A DNA stretch of 30,168 bases from an uncultured Bacteroidales bacterium (GTDB lineage Bacteria > Bacteroidota > Bacteroidia > Bacteroidales > P3): assembly GCA_937876865.1 (NCBI GenBank), contig CALEFF010000009.1, forward strand, positions 1 through 30,168, read 5' to 3'. The notes beneath the pieces were generated by a model. That model was not told where the DNA came from. It saw only the letters and a program-made list of their open reading frames with translations, and searched no databases. Shown in pieces: positions 6,118-15,277 of this stretch. Made by a program: the position numbers and the translations under genes. Within the stretch, counting starts at the first letter, position 1. Every line of letters starts with the position of its first letter.

Positions 6118-9100
6118 TATCTTTTTAAGACTTTATAGAGTAGCCCGTATTTTGAAGAAAATTTTCTTATTTCTTTTATGAAAGATGGTGCTACTTTGAA
6201 TTTTTTTGAGAGCATTGTTAGTTTCAAATCGTCCATTGCTGAAACGATATTTATTTTGAGTGTGATTTTTCCTTTGTTTTTCTTGCAAATGGTTTCTAAT
6301 TCTTTGACAAATAGTTCTGTTATGTTGTTGTAGTCTATTGTCATTTCCAATTCTTTGGCATTTTCTTCCATATAGTTGCTCAGAAGCGATACTTCTTTTA
6401 CATAAACTTCTAATTCTTTCGTAATAGCGTCTTTTGGCCAATTTTTTTCTTTGACTGATGCGTTTATTATTAGGTATAAACCTTCTCTACAAAAGTTTCC
6501 AAATTTTACATAATTATTTCCAAAGAATCTAAACGTATATGCTCCTGTTTCATCTTCTATTGTGAGCGAGGAGAACGGATTTCCATTTTTACCTACTCTG
6601 TTTTCTGCTCCTACTACAATGCCTGCTATGCAAATGTCTCTATCTTTAAGTGAGGTTAAGTCTTTAAAACTTTCTATTTTCGTATCAACAAATGTTTTAA
6701 CTGTCTCTTCGTACTCATCTAAGGGGTGTCCTGAGATGTAAAAGCCTATCATTTCTTTTTCAAAAGAAAGGCTTTCGCTTTTTGTCCAAGCATCACATTC
6801 CGGTAATTCAAATACTTCATCTACTTTTATTTCTTCTGCATCAAATAATGATACTTGTGCTGATAGATTATCTGATTTTAATCTATTAGATAGCATTATC
6901 ATTTTTTCTAAAACAGTGATATTGTCAATATTTGCAAAGTATTGTGCTCGATGAACGCCTTCAAAACAATCAAATCCCCCCGCTTTTATTAAGGATTCTA
7001 AGCATCGGCGATTTATTATACGAAGATTCACTCTTTTTACAAGGTCAAAGGCTGAGGAATAAGGACCATTTTCATTCCTTTCTCTAATTATTTCTTCTGC
7101 TGCGGCTAATCCTACTCCCTTTATTGCAGCTAATCCAAATAATATCTCACCTTTTTTGTTCACCATAAAGTTAAGGTCAGATTCATTAACGTTTGGCCCT
7201 AATACTTGTAGGTTTATATTCTGGCATTCTTCTATATATTTCGTTATTTTCTTTATATCAGATAGGTTATGTGTAAGTACGCTCGACATATATTCAGCCG
7301 GATAATGTGCTTTTAGATATGCTGTCTGAAAGGCTACATATGCGTAACAAGTTGAATGAGATTTATTGAAAGCATATTCAGCAAATTTTTTCCAATCCTC
7401 CCAAATTTTCTTTACTTTCTCTAATTCTAAGCCGTTTTTCTCACAACCAACAATGAATTTCTTTTCCAATTCTTCCATTACCTTGATTTGCTTTTTTCCC
7501 ATAGCCTTTCTAAGCTTGTCTGCTTCTCCAGGAGTGAAATTTGCCAAGGCTTGAGAAAGCAACATCACTTGTTCTTGATAGACAGTTATGCCGTATGTTT
7601 CTGAAAGATACTTTTCCATTATTGGAAATTCATACACTATTTCTTCTACACCATGTTTACGGTTTATAAAGTTTGAAATGTATTGCATAGGTCCTGGTCT
7701 ATACAAAGCATTCATTGCTATTAGGTCTTCAAATCTATCTGGTTTTAGATTTTGTAGGTGTCCACTCATTCCATCTGATTCAAATTGAAATGTACCTACT
7801 GTTAATCCTTTTGAAAATAGTTCAAGAGTCTTTTTGTCGTCTAATTGTATTTTGTCTGGTTCTACAACTATTCCTTTGGTTTTATATATGTTTTCACAGG
7901 CATCTTTTATTATTGAAAGATTGCTTAGTCCTAAAAAGTCCATTTTAATCATTCCTACACTTTCTATAAGCTTTCCTTCAAATTGTGTTGCCATCATATC
8001 GGAATCTTTACTATCGGCAATAGGAACGTAATTGGAAATATCATCAGGTCCTATGATTACTCCACAAGCGTGAATACCTGTACTACGAATTGAGCCTTCT
8101 AATTTCACAGCAAGCGTAAGCACTTTTTTTACTAATTCACTTCCGCTTTCTAATTCTTGTTTTAATTCTGGCGATTCGTTGAATGCTTGTTCTAAACTAA
8201 TGCCCGGTCTATTTGGAACATAATCTGCTAATCTATTTGATTCGGCAAGAGGTAAATTAAGTACGCGTGCAACGTCTTTTATTGACATTTTCGCTGCCAT
8301 TGTTCCAAAGGTAGTAATTTGTGCTACGTGATCTGAGCCATATTTGTCTTGTACATATTTCAAAGTCTTTTCTCGCCCCTGATCATCGAAGTCTACATCT
8401 ATGTCAGGTAAGGAAATACGGTCAGGATTTAAGAATCGCTCAAATAGTAATCCATATTTCAATGGCTCTATTGCTGTTATTCCAAGACAATATGCAACAA
8501 CGCTACCGGCTGCTGAGCCTCTACCCGGACCAACTATTACTCCTAAGTTTTCTCTTGAATAGTTTATGAAATCTTGTACGATTAAAAAATAACCAGGAAA
8601 GCCCATCCATTCTATTGTCCCTAATTCGCTTTCTATTCTTTTTAAAACAGTTTCGTCAAGGTTGTCTCCGTAACGCTTTTTCGCTCCTTCAAAGGTAAGA
8701 TGTCGCAAATAGGCTGCATCAAATTTCGTACGAATTATTTTTTTGTAGCCTCCTTTTTCTTTTATTAGTTTGTCTGTTATTTCTTTCTTTAATTCTGGTA
8801 GCTTGTCTTCGTCTTTTGTCTTAGGATTGTTTATAAAGTCGTTGTAAAGTTGGGTTTCTATGTCTTCTAATGGAAATTTTTCGTAATAGTCTTCTATCTT
8901 ACCAAAGGAAGATGGTATATCAAAAACTGGAAGTATTGGTCCTCTTTCTAATTCAAAGACTTCTATCTTATCTACTATTTCTTGTGTATTATAAATAGCT
9001 TCTGGAATATCGGGAAATGCTTCTATCATTTGATCAAATGTTTTTAAGAATTCTTTACCCGTATAAGACATTTTACTATTATCGTATTCCTCTAAGGTTT

Positions 9101-9779
9101 TTCCTGTATTTAAACAAATCAATATTTTATGTGCTTCATAATCATCTTCATTTATATAGTGCACATCGTTTGTTGCTATTATTTTTATATCAAATTTTTT
9201 AGCAATTCTTATTAATTCTTTATTGACTTGTTGTTGTAGGTCTATTCCATGGTTTTGTAGCTCTATATAATAATCATCTTTAAAAACTTCTTTATATTCT
9301 AATGCAGTCTTTTCTGCTCCTTCTATATCGCCAGCTTCTATTAATTTAGGTAATACTCCTCCTAAACATGCAGAACAACATATTAATCCTTCTGAATATT
9401 CAAATAAAAGTTCTTTATCTATTCTTGATGTTCGATATTTGGCTTCTTTTGCAAATGCGAGCGAGTCTAATTTTATTAGATTTAGATAACCTTTTTCGTT
9501 TTTAGCAAGTAGGATAAGGTGATGCCCACTAAAATTTTTTCCATCTTTTATAAATCTACTTTGAGGTGAGACATACATTTCGCAACCTAAGATTGGCTTT
9601 ACTCCTTTCTTTTTGCAAGCATTGTGAAATTCCAATACACCGAACATATTGCCATGATCGGTAATTGCTATTGCTGTTTGCCCTATCTCTTTAACTCTAT
9701 CAAGTAATTTATTTATGTTACATGCTCCGTCTAATATAGAATATTGAGTATGCACATGAAGATGAGTAAAATTATTCAT
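6117..9779 (-). CDS. dnaE: DNA polymerase III subunit alpha
   Basis: Catalytic subunit of the replicative polymerase. The order along the 1220 residues is: N-terminal PHP domain (HLHVHTQYS, 6-14); the C-family polymerase core with GPGRGSAAGS (418-427) and the palm motif PDIDVDFDD (458-466), where Asp461 and Asp463 are the expected metal ligands; the fingers (RKAMGKKQ and AFNKSHSTCYAYVAFQTAYLKAHYP); a helix-hairpin-helix region (GLAAIKGVG); and a C-terminal OB domain (from about ICIAGIVVG). About 55 residues around 290-350 form an insertion common in Bacteroidota DnaE. The start overlaps the 3' end of the acyltransferase gene by 8 bases, and the stop overlaps queG, giving a tightly packed operon. 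No frameshift seen. Confidence 0.98.
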   Translation of the reverse strand: MNNFTHLHVHTQYSILDGACNINKLLDRVKEIGQTAIAITDHGNMFGVLEFHNACKKKGVKPILGCEMYVSPQSRFIKDGKNFSGHHLILLAKNEKGYLNLIKLDSLAFAKEAKYRTSRIDKELLFEYSEGLICCSACLGGVLPKLIEAGDIEGAEKTALEYKEVFKDDYYIELQNHGIDLQQQVNKELIRIAKKFDIKIIATNDVHYINEDDYEAHKILICLNTGKTLEEYDNSKMSYTGKEFLKTFDQMIEAFPDIPEAIYNTQEIVDKIEVFELERGPILPVFDIPSSFGKIEDYYEKFPLEDIETQLYNDFINNPKTKDEDKLPELKKEITDKLIKEKGGYKKIIRTKFDAAYLRHLTFEGAKKRYGDNLDETVLKRIESELGTIEWMGFPGYFLIVQDFINYSRENLGVIVGPGRGSAAGSVVAYCLGITAIEPLKYGLLFERFLNPDRISLPDIDVDFDDQGREKTLKYVQDKYGSDHVAQITTFGTMAAKMSIKDVARVLNLPLAESNRLADYVPNRPGISLEQAFNESPELKQELESGSELVKKVLTLAVKLEGSIRSTGIHACGVIIGPDDISNYVPIADSKDSDMMATQFEGKLIESVGMIKMDFLGLSNLSIIKDACENIYKTKGIVVEPDKIQLDDKKTLELFSKGLTVGTFQFESDGMSGHLQNLKPDRFEDLIAMNALYRPGPMQYISNFINRKHGVEEIVYEFPIMEKYLSETYGITVYQEQVMLLSQALANFTPGEADKLRKAMGKKQIKVMEELEKKFIVGCEKNGLELEKVKKIWEDWKKFAEYAFNKSHSTCYAYVAFQTAYLKAHYPAEYMSSVLTHNLSDIKKITKYIEECQNINLQVLGPNVNESDLNFMVNKKGEILFGLAAIKGVGLAAAEEIIRERNENGPYSSAFDLVKRVNLRIINRRCLESLIKAGGFDCFEGVHRAQYFANIDNITVLEKMIMLSNRLKSDNLSAQVSLFDAEEIKVDEVFELPECDAWTKSESLSFEKEMIGFYISGHPLDEYEETVKTFVDTKIESFKDLTSLKDRDICIAGIVVGAENRVGKNGNPFSSLTIEDETGAYTFRFFGNNYVKFGNFCREGLYLIINASVKEKNWPKDAITKELEVYVKEVSLLSNYMEENAKELEMTIDYNNITELFVKELETICKKNKGKITLKINIVSAMDDLKLTMLSKKFKVAPSFIKEIRKFSSKYGLLYKVLKR

Positions 9780-10662
9780 AATTATTTATTTGTTCGTATT
9801 TAAGTTTCCAGCGTCTATGACTCCACAACCAATATTGAGGAGCTTCTTTTATCAGATTTTCTAATATGTTTGCCGATTTTTCTACTATGAATCCGTATTC
9901 TGTTTCTTGGGGTTGTGAGGCTACTTCTTCTATTTCAAACTCATAATAGCCTCTTTTTATTTTCCTAACTTTATAGAAAAATACAGGATAGTCATATTTT
10001 TTTGCAAAGTATTCACAACCATAGATAAATGCAGTCTTTTGATTAAGAAAATCTATCCAATAACATTTGTTTTTATCGTTTGGACTTTGATCACTCAAAA
10101 GCATATATGCACAAGTTTTTGTATTGTGATATTGTTCAAAAACTTTGCGAGAATTGTCTGCATAACAGACTTCTGTACCATATCTTGTGCGTTTTTTATG
10201 CATAAGTTCTTCAAATGCTTTGTTGCTCATTCTTTTGCCTACTCCTATTGCGTGAAAATCAAACTGCATTCCAAGACTTGCTACCATATATTCCCAATTA
10301 TTATAGTGTGCAGAAACTAAAATAATGCTCTTGTTTTGCTTATAGTATTTAGATATTAGTTCAGGATTGGTGCATTTGTATCTTTTCATTAAACTTTTTT
10401 TGGAAATCGTTAGCATTTTCACTGCTTCTAAAAAAAGATCGGCAAGATGTGAGTAAAATTTATCAGCAATTTCCTTTAATTCCTTTTGAGATTTTTCTGG
10501 AAATGAACGAGAAAGATTCTCCATTACTACTTTTTTCCTATAACCTATAAGATTGTAAAGAAGAAACTTAACAACATCTGCTAAAAAATGTAGAAACCTC
10601 ATCGGTAAAACCGATAAAGGAATAAGAAATCCATAAAATAATATGTAATTTAATAACTTCAT
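9772..10662 (-). CDS. lpxL: Lipid A late acyltransferase (LpxL/HtrB family)
   Basis: Inner-membrane-associated enzyme that transfers a secondary acyl chain to the lipid A precursor. The HX4E catalytic motif is clear (HYNNWE, His119-Glu124, in the SAHYNNWEYM segment). Family features also include the N-terminal hydrophobic anchor (MKLLNYILFYGFLIPLSVLP), GYRKKVVMENLSRSFP, SDQSP, and WLWSHRRWK near the C-terminus. I start it at the ATG at 10662 (296 residues); a TTG at 10671 would add three residues. The gene runs 8 bases into dnaE. Which acyl chain or position is used cannot be read. A near-leaderless -7 element lies just ahead of the start. Confidence 0.92.
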   Translation of the reverse strand: MKLLNYILFYGFLIPLSVLPMRFLHFLADVVKFLLYNLIGYRKKVVMENLSRSFPEKSQKELKEIADKFYSHLADLFLEAVKMLTISKKSLMKRYKCTNPELISKYYKQNKSIILVSAHYNNWEYMVASLGMQFDFHAIGVGKRMSNKAFEELMHKKRTRYGTEVCYADNSRKVFEQYHNTKTCAYMLLSDQSPNDKNKCYWIDFLNQKTAFIYGCEYFAKKYDYPVFFYKVRKIKRGYYEFEIEEVASQPQETEYGFIVEKSANILENLIKEAPQYWLWSHRRWKLKYEQINNYE

Positions 10663-10668
10663 AGATTG

Positions 10669-10676
10669 CAAATGTA
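10669..10676 (-). promoter_or_regulatory. Possible -7 element ahead of the acyltransferase gene
   Basis: On the minus strand the sequence reads TACATTTG, a match to TAnnTTTG, ending only 6 bases before the ATG at 10662. Transcription from here would give an almost leaderless mRNA. No TTTG is present at the -33 position, so this may be fortuitous. Confidence 0.3.
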
Positions 10677-10732
10677 GTGATTTTTTATTGTTTTTGTTTT
10701 GTTTTATTGATTTTTTTCTGCAAATTTTTGTT

Positions 10733-10783
10733 TTACTTCAAAGAGGTAATCCCTCTACTTCTTTGAAGTAATAGTATTACTTC
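10733..10783. repeat. Nested overlapping palindromes
   Basis: TTACTTCAAAGA (10733-10744) and its exact complement (10760-10771) form a 12-bp stem around a 15-nt loop. The right arm is reused in a second dyad, GAAGTAATA-G-TATTACTTC (10765-10783). The two stems are mutually exclusive. It lies between the nqr terminator and the acyltransferase gene. Confidence 0.7.
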
Positions 10784-10798
10784 TTTAAAGTAAACAAT

Positions 10799-10836
10799 AA
10801 AAGGAGAAAGTCTTTTTAGAAAGTCTTTCTCCTTTT
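10799..10836 (-). terminator. Terminator after nqrF
   Basis: AAAAGGAGAAAG (10799-10810) pairs with CTTTCTCCTTTT (10825-10836), a 12-bp perfect stem with a 14-nt loop, 23 bp after the nqrF stop. On the minus strand the distal arm ends in TTTT and an AT-rich tail. It is placed to end the nqr transcript. Confidence 0.75.
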
Positions 10837-10859
10837 ATTTTGTTTATTGGTTATTATTA

Positions 10860-12098
10860 TTAACTACCAAAGTTATCGTAAAGAATGTTTTCTGGTGGTA
10901 CTCCAAGAGAGTCTAACATTTTAATTACTGCTGCAATCATTGGTGGTGGTCCACATAGATAGTATTCTATTTCTTCTGGTTCTTTGTGGTTTTTCAAATA
11001 ATTGTTGTAGATAACATCGTGAATAAATCCTGTATATCCTGTCCAATTATCTCCTTCATCAGGTGCAGACAACGCTACGTGATATTCAAAGTTTGGATTA
11101 TTCTTTGCGATTTCTTCATATTCGTCCATATAGAACAAGTCTTTAATTGCTCTTGCTCCATACCAGAATGTTGCTTTTCTTGTTGTGTGATGTGTTTTGA
11201 ATAAATCGAAGATGTGTGAACGCATTGGTGCCATTCCTACTCCTCCTCCAATAAACATCATTTCTTTATCTGTATCTTTAATGAAGAATTCTCCGTATGG
11301 TCCTGAAATTGTTATTTTGTCTCCTGGTTTCAATGACCAAATATATGAAGAACAAATACCTGGATTTACATTTGCCCAACCGCCTTTTTCTCTATCAATT
11401 GGTGGTGTTGCAATACGTATATTCAACATTATGATATTATTCTCTGCTGGGTGATTAGCCATAGAGTATGCACGGAAACATGGTTCTGGATTTTTCATTA
11501 CTAAATCCCATACTTTGAATTTATCCCAATCAGAGTGATATTTAGGATCTATATCCATATCTTTATAGTTGATTGTACATGCAGGTACATCTATTTGTAT
11601 ATATCCACCACTTCTGAAATTCAAAGTTTCTCCTTCTGGTAATTTAACAACGAATTGTTTGATGAAAGTTGCAACGTTATTATTGCTAAGTACTTCACAT
11701 TCCCATTTCTTAATACCAAATATTTCTTCTGGTATCTCGATTTTCATATCTTCTTTTACTTTTACTTGGCAACCTAAACGATAATTTTCTTGTTGTTGTC
11801 TTCTTGTAAAGTGAGGTTTTTCAGTTGGTAGCATTTCTCCACCTCCTTCTATAACTTTACATTTACACATTCCACAAGTTCCTTGTCCTCCACAAGCCGA
11901 AGGTAAGAATATCTTTTCATTAGCAAGTGTTGCCAAAATAGAAGAGCCTGATTGTACTTCTATGTCTTTTTTATTGTTTATGTTTATTTTAACATCTCCT
12001 GATGGTACCAATTTTTTTCTTGCATAAAGCAAGATAGATACCAATAAAAGAACGATGACTAAAAAAACTAATACACTTATTATTACTATTTTTCCCAT
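10860..12098 (-). CDS. nqrF: Na+-translocating NADH:quinone reductase subunit F
   Basis: Electron-entry subunit of Na+-NQR. It oxidises NADH through FAD and passes electrons to a 2Fe-2S centre. Domain order in 412 residues: one N-terminal membrane helix (3-25), a 2Fe-2S ferredoxin domain with Cys69, Cys75, Cys78 and Cys110 (ACGGQGTCGMC...GC), an FAD domain with RAYSMAN, and an NADH domain with GGGVGMAPMRSH and YLCGPPPM. It ends in DNFGS, with the aromatic residue typical of the C-terminus. It is the last gene of the operon, 13 bp after nqrE and followed by a terminator. The spacing of ligands matches characterised NqrF. Confidence 0.98.
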   Translation of the reverse strand: MGKIVIISVLVFLVIVLLLVSILLYARKKLVPSGDVKININNKKDIEVQSGSSILATLANEKIFLPSACGGQGTCGMCKCKVIEGGGEMLPTEKPHFTRRQQQENYRLGCQVKVKEDMKIEIPEEIFGIKKWECEVLSNNNVATFIKQFVVKLPEGETLNFRSGGYIQIDVPACTINYKDMDIDPKYHSDWDKFKVWDLVMKNPEPCFRAYSMANHPAENNIIMLNIRIATPPIDREKGGWANVNPGICSSYIWSLKPGDKITISGPYGEFFIKDTDKEMMFIGGGVGMAPMRSHIFDLFKTHHTTRKATFWYGARAIKDLFYMDEYEEIAKNNPNFEYHVALSAPDEGDNWTGYTGFIHDVIYNNYLKNHKEPEEIEYYLCGPPPMIAAVIKMLDSLGVPPENILYDNFGS

Positions 12099-12111
12099 CT
12101 CTTATACTGTT

Positions 12112-12729
12112 TTATAGTTTAATACCGATGAAACTCATGAATGCAATAGCCATAAGTCCTGTTATAATAAAGGTTATACCTAATCCTTTTAATGGAGCAG
12201 GAACTTGTGCGTATCTTATTCTCTCTCTTATTGCAGCTAAACCAACAATAGCAAGTAACCAACCTATTCCGCTACCAAGTGAGAAAGAAAATACTTCTCC
12301 TATATTAGCATATTCTCTTTGTTGCATAAATAATGATGCTCCCATGATTGCACAGTTTACTGCTATCAATGGTAAGAAAATTCCTAATTGGCTATAAAGT
12401 GAAGGTGAAACTTTTTCTATGAACATTTCAACTAATTGAACTATTGCAGCTATCACGGCAATGAACAATATGAAACTTAAGAAACTTAAATCAACTTCTG
12501 CAAAAGATGGACTTAACCAAGCTAATGCTCCTTCTTTTAATATAAATTCATTGATTAAGTAGTTAATAGGCACTGTGATAAGTAAGACGAAACACACAGC
12601 GATACCTAATCCCATAGATGTTTTTACTGTTTTAGAAACAGCAAGGTATGAACACATTCCTAAAAAGAATGCAAATACCATATTATCTATGAAAATAGAC
12701 TTTACGAATATGTTTATTATTTCTTGCAT
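12112..12729 (-). CDS. nqrE: Na+-translocating NADH:quinone reductase subunit E
   Basis: Integral membrane subunit of Na+-NQR with about six transmembrane helices in 205 residues, a paralogue of NqrD with opposite topology. Cys26 in FFLGMCSYLAV and Cys126 in LIAVNCAIMG correspond to the paired cysteines that, with those of NqrD, hold the intramembrane Fe-S centre in characterised complexes. It is hydrophobic throughout, with the YLINEFIL and SGIGWLLAIVG segments typical of the family. 22 bp separate it from nqrD and 13 bp from nqrF. Confidence 0.97.
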   Translation of the reverse strand: MQEIINIFVKSIFIDNMVFAFFLGMCSYLAVSKTVKTSMGLGIAVCFVLLITVPINYLINEFILKEGALAWLSPSFAEVDLSFLSFILFIAVIAAIVQLVEMFIEKVSPSLYSQLGIFLPLIAVNCAIMGASLFMQQREYANIGEVFSFSLGSGIGWLLAIVGLAAIRERIRYAQVPAPLKGLGITFIITGLMAIAFMSFIGIKL

Positions 12730-12751
12730 ATTTTTATGTTTTAAGAGTTAA

Positions 12752-13369
12752 TTACTTTTCGCATAAGTCTTTGTTACGACTTCTGTGAATCCAAATTATT
12801 ATTCCTACTAATATCAAGGCCATTGCAGGCATTGTCATTAGACCATTATTAACATATCCCGCTTCAAAGAAACTTTCAGGTATTATTTTGTATCCCCACA
12901 AAGAACCTTGTCCTAATAGTTCTCTGAAAAATCCAACAATTATTAATATAACTGCATAACCTAATCCGTTTCCTATACCATCTAAAAGTGATGGAAGTGG
13001 TTTATTTGCTAATGCAAATGCTTCTAAACGTCCCATTACTATACAGTTAGTAATAATCAATCCTACAAAGACACTCAATTGCTTACTTACATCATAAACA
13101 AATGCTTTTAAGAATTGGTCCACAAGAATTACCATTAGAGATACTATCACCAATTGTACTATAATACGAATACGAGAAGGAATTGTATTTCTTAGTAATG
13201 ATACTATTACGTTTGAAAGAACTACTACAACAGTTACAGATAATGCCATAACAACAGCTGGCTTTAATTGAGTAGTTACCGCCAAAGCAGAGCAAATACC
13301 TAAAACTTGCACTGCTATTGGATTTTCCTTACTTAAAGGATTCTTTATAAGTTTTAACATATTTGCCAT
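12752..13369 (-). CDS. nqrD: Na+-translocating NADH:quinone reductase subunit D
   Basis: Integral membrane subunit (205 residues, about six helices) and the partner of NqrE. Cys26 (QVLGICSALAV) and Cys109 (IITNCIVMGR) are the expected Fe-S ligands. The first 17 residues (MANMLKLIKNPLSKENP) are the normal cytosolic lead. It begins one base after the nqrC stop, so reinitiation or coupling is likely. The C-terminal RSRNKDLCEK is short and charged as usual. The RnfE/RnfA paralogues are excluded by the surrounding nqrA, B, C and F genes. Confidence 0.97.
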   Translation of the reverse strand: MANMLKLIKNPLSKENPIAVQVLGICSALAVTTQLKPAVVMALSVTVVVVLSNVIVSLLRNTIPSRIRIIVQLVIVSLMVILVDQFLKAFVYDVSKQLSVFVGLIITNCIVMGRLEAFALANKPLPSLLDGIGNGLGYAVILIIVGFFRELLGQGSLWGYKIIPESFFEAGYVNNGLMTMPAMALILVGIIIWIHRSRNKDLCEK

Positions 13370-13370
13370 A

Positions 13371-14099
13371 TTACTTTGTTTTTAGTGTTTTGAAATATTC
13401 TATGTAATTTGATAAGCAATCTTTCAACATGTTTGAAACTCCGTTTGAAGTATTTGTAGCTCCTGTTACAGCATCTGCTTGATATTGTTTTTCTTCTTCA
13501 GTTTTTTGACCTTTAACAACTGCTAACTTCACTTCATCGTTTTCAAATATTTTTTTACCTTTGAATTGTGCTGGGAATGCAGGATTTGTTATCTCTGCTC
13601 CTAAACCTGGAGTTTCTCCTTTGTGGTCAAATAGCACTCCACGAACTGTGTTTAAGTCTTCTTCTATCGCTACATTACCCCAAATTGCATCATACAAACC
13701 TTTTCCATGAACAGGTACTACATATACTGTTTTACCTTCTTGATTGCATATAAAAATCGGAAGCATTGCTTCTTCTCCTTTTGCAAGTTCTTTTGATAAT
13801 TCAACGTTGAAAGGTCTTTCTTCTCCTTTTAATGTTTCATTTTCGTATGTAGAAAGAACTTCTCCTTTTTTGTTTACAGTCAATTCTTGTACAAAGTATT
13901 TTTTATACAATTCTTCAGCATTTTTTACATCATTTTCTATTCCAACAGCAGTAAGAAGTTGTTGCATTTTTTCAATTTCTTGATTTTTCTTTTGAAAAGG
14001 ACGTAAACCAACTGCTGCTACAGCCAAGACAGCAGCAGCAACGACAACCAAAATGGTTGAATACATAAATATGTATGAATTACTCTCTTTATTTGCCAT
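13371..14099 (-). CDS. nqrC: Na+-translocating NADH:quinone reductase subunit C
   Basis: Subunit with one N-terminal membrane helix (about 11-33) and an outward-facing FMN domain. The covalent flavin site is the SGAT-type motif in DAVTGATNTS, with Thr215 as the acceptor. GLGAEI (166-171) and HGKGLYDAIWG (131-141) are family landmarks. 242 residues is normal. Flavinylation needs an ApbE-type FMN transferase, which is not in this window. It lies 11 bp after nqrB and 1 bp before nqrD. Confidence 0.97.
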   Translation of the reverse strand: MANKESNSYIFMYSTILVVVAAAVLAVAAVGLRPFQKKNQEIEKMQQLLTAVGIENDVKNAEELYKKYFVQELTVNKKGEVLSTYENETLKGEERPFNVELSKELAKGEEAMLPIFICNQEGKTVYVVPVHGKGLYDAIWGNVAIEEDLNTVRGVLFDHKGETPGLGAEITNPAFPAQFKGKKIFENDEVKLAVVKGQKTEEEKQYQADAVTGATNTSNGVSNMLKDCLSNYIEYFKTLKTK

Positions 14100-14110
14100 C
14101 TCTCTTGGTT

Positions 14111-15277
14111 TTATTTGTTATTAACTAATTTTGCTCTCTTAGCTCTTCTTCTTATGTTTGCATCTACTACATAGTAATCAATCAATGGAGCAAACACGTT
14201 CATAAGTAAAATTGCAAGCATCATTCCTTCTGGATAAGCAGGGTTTACAACTCTGATTAAAACAGCCATAATACCTATTAGGAATCCGTAAATATATTTT
14301 CCTGTGTTAGTATGAGCAGCTGTAACAGGGTCTGTTGCCATAAATACTGCACCAAACATAAATCCTCCTATTAAGAAGTGGTAATAGAATGGCATATTCA
14401 TATAATCGTTTGCACCAACAGCATTAAATATCAAGCCCATTATAGCTCCACCTGCAAATATTGATAGCATAACTCTCCAAGATGCAACTCCTGATACTAA
14501 AAGAATTAACGCTCCTATTAGAATTGCAATAACAGATGTCTCTCCAACACAACCAGGCATAAATCCTATGAACATATCCATAATAGATGTAGAAGGAAGA
14601 TTTGCTCCTGCTATCATTTCTCCAAGAGGAGTAGCTCCCGAATAAGCATCTGCTTTTTCTGCAATCCAAACTGTATCACCAGACATTTGAATAGGATAAG
14701 AAAAGAAAAGGAATGCTCTTGCTACCAAAGCAGGATTTAAGAAATTGTATCCTGTTCCTCCAAATACTTCTTTACCAATGATAACAGCAAAAGCAACTGC
14801 TAATGCTAATTGCCACAATGGAACATCAGGAGGACAAATCATCGGAATTAAAAGTCCTGTTACGAAATATCCTTCACTAACTTCGTGTCCTCTTATTTGA
14901 GCAAAAATAACTTCTATACCCAAACCAACAATATAACTAACTAATAATAATGGAAGAACCTTTAAAAATCCATACCATAAATTATTCCAAAAGTTAGCAC
15001 AATAATCTCCTGCAACTATATCGCCTATTGATAAATAGTGTTGATAGCCTATGTTGTACATACCAAATAATAAAGCTGGAAGTAAGGCTATAAAAACAGT
15101 AATCATTGTACGTTTGTTATCTACCGCATCTCTTACATGACAACCTTTTGTAGTTGTTGTAGCGGGAACAAACATTAAAGTGTCAATAGCATCGAATAAA
15201 GAATGGAAAGCGTGAAGTTTCCCTCCTTTTTCGAAGTTTGGCCTCATTTTATCTAATGTATTCTTTATAAATTTCAT
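14111..15277 (-). CDS. nqrB: Na+-translocating NADH:quinone reductase subunit B
   Basis: Largest membrane subunit (388 residues, about ten helices), carrying a second covalent FMN, riboflavin and the sodium path. The flavinylation motif is YSGATPLGE with Thr216. Other landmarks are GKEVFGGTGYNFLNPALVARAFLFFSYP and FMATDPVTAAHTNTGKYIYG. The ATG overlaps the nqrA stop by four bases (ATGA). The Lys/Arg-rich end (IRRRAKRAKLVNNK) is cytosolic by the positive-inside rule. No missing residues noted. Confidence 0.98.
   Translation of the reverse strand: MKFIKNTLDKMRPNFEKGGKLHAFHSLFDAIDTLMFVPATTTTKGCHVRDAVDNKRTMITVFIALLPALLFGMYNIGYQHYLSIGDIVAGDYCANFWNNLWYGFLKVLPLLLVSYIVGLGIEVIFAQIRGHEVSEGYFVTGLLIPMICPPDVPLWQLALAVAFAVIIGKEVFGGTGYNFLNPALVARAFLFFSYPIQMSGDTVWIAEKADAYSGATPLGEMIAGANLPSTSIMDMFIGFMPGCVGETSVIAILIGALILLVSGVASWRVMLSIFAGGAIMGLIFNAVGANDYMNMPFYYHFLIGGFMFGAVFMATDPVTAAHTNTGKYIYGFLIGIMAVLIRVVNPAYPEGMMLAILLMNVFAPLIDYYVVDANIRRRAKRAKLVNNK

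Noticed and set aside
7366..8569. Plus-strand open frames opposite dnaE
   Set aside because: They are antisense shadows of a confidently identified 1220-residue polymerase; none has promoter support or a recognisable protein.
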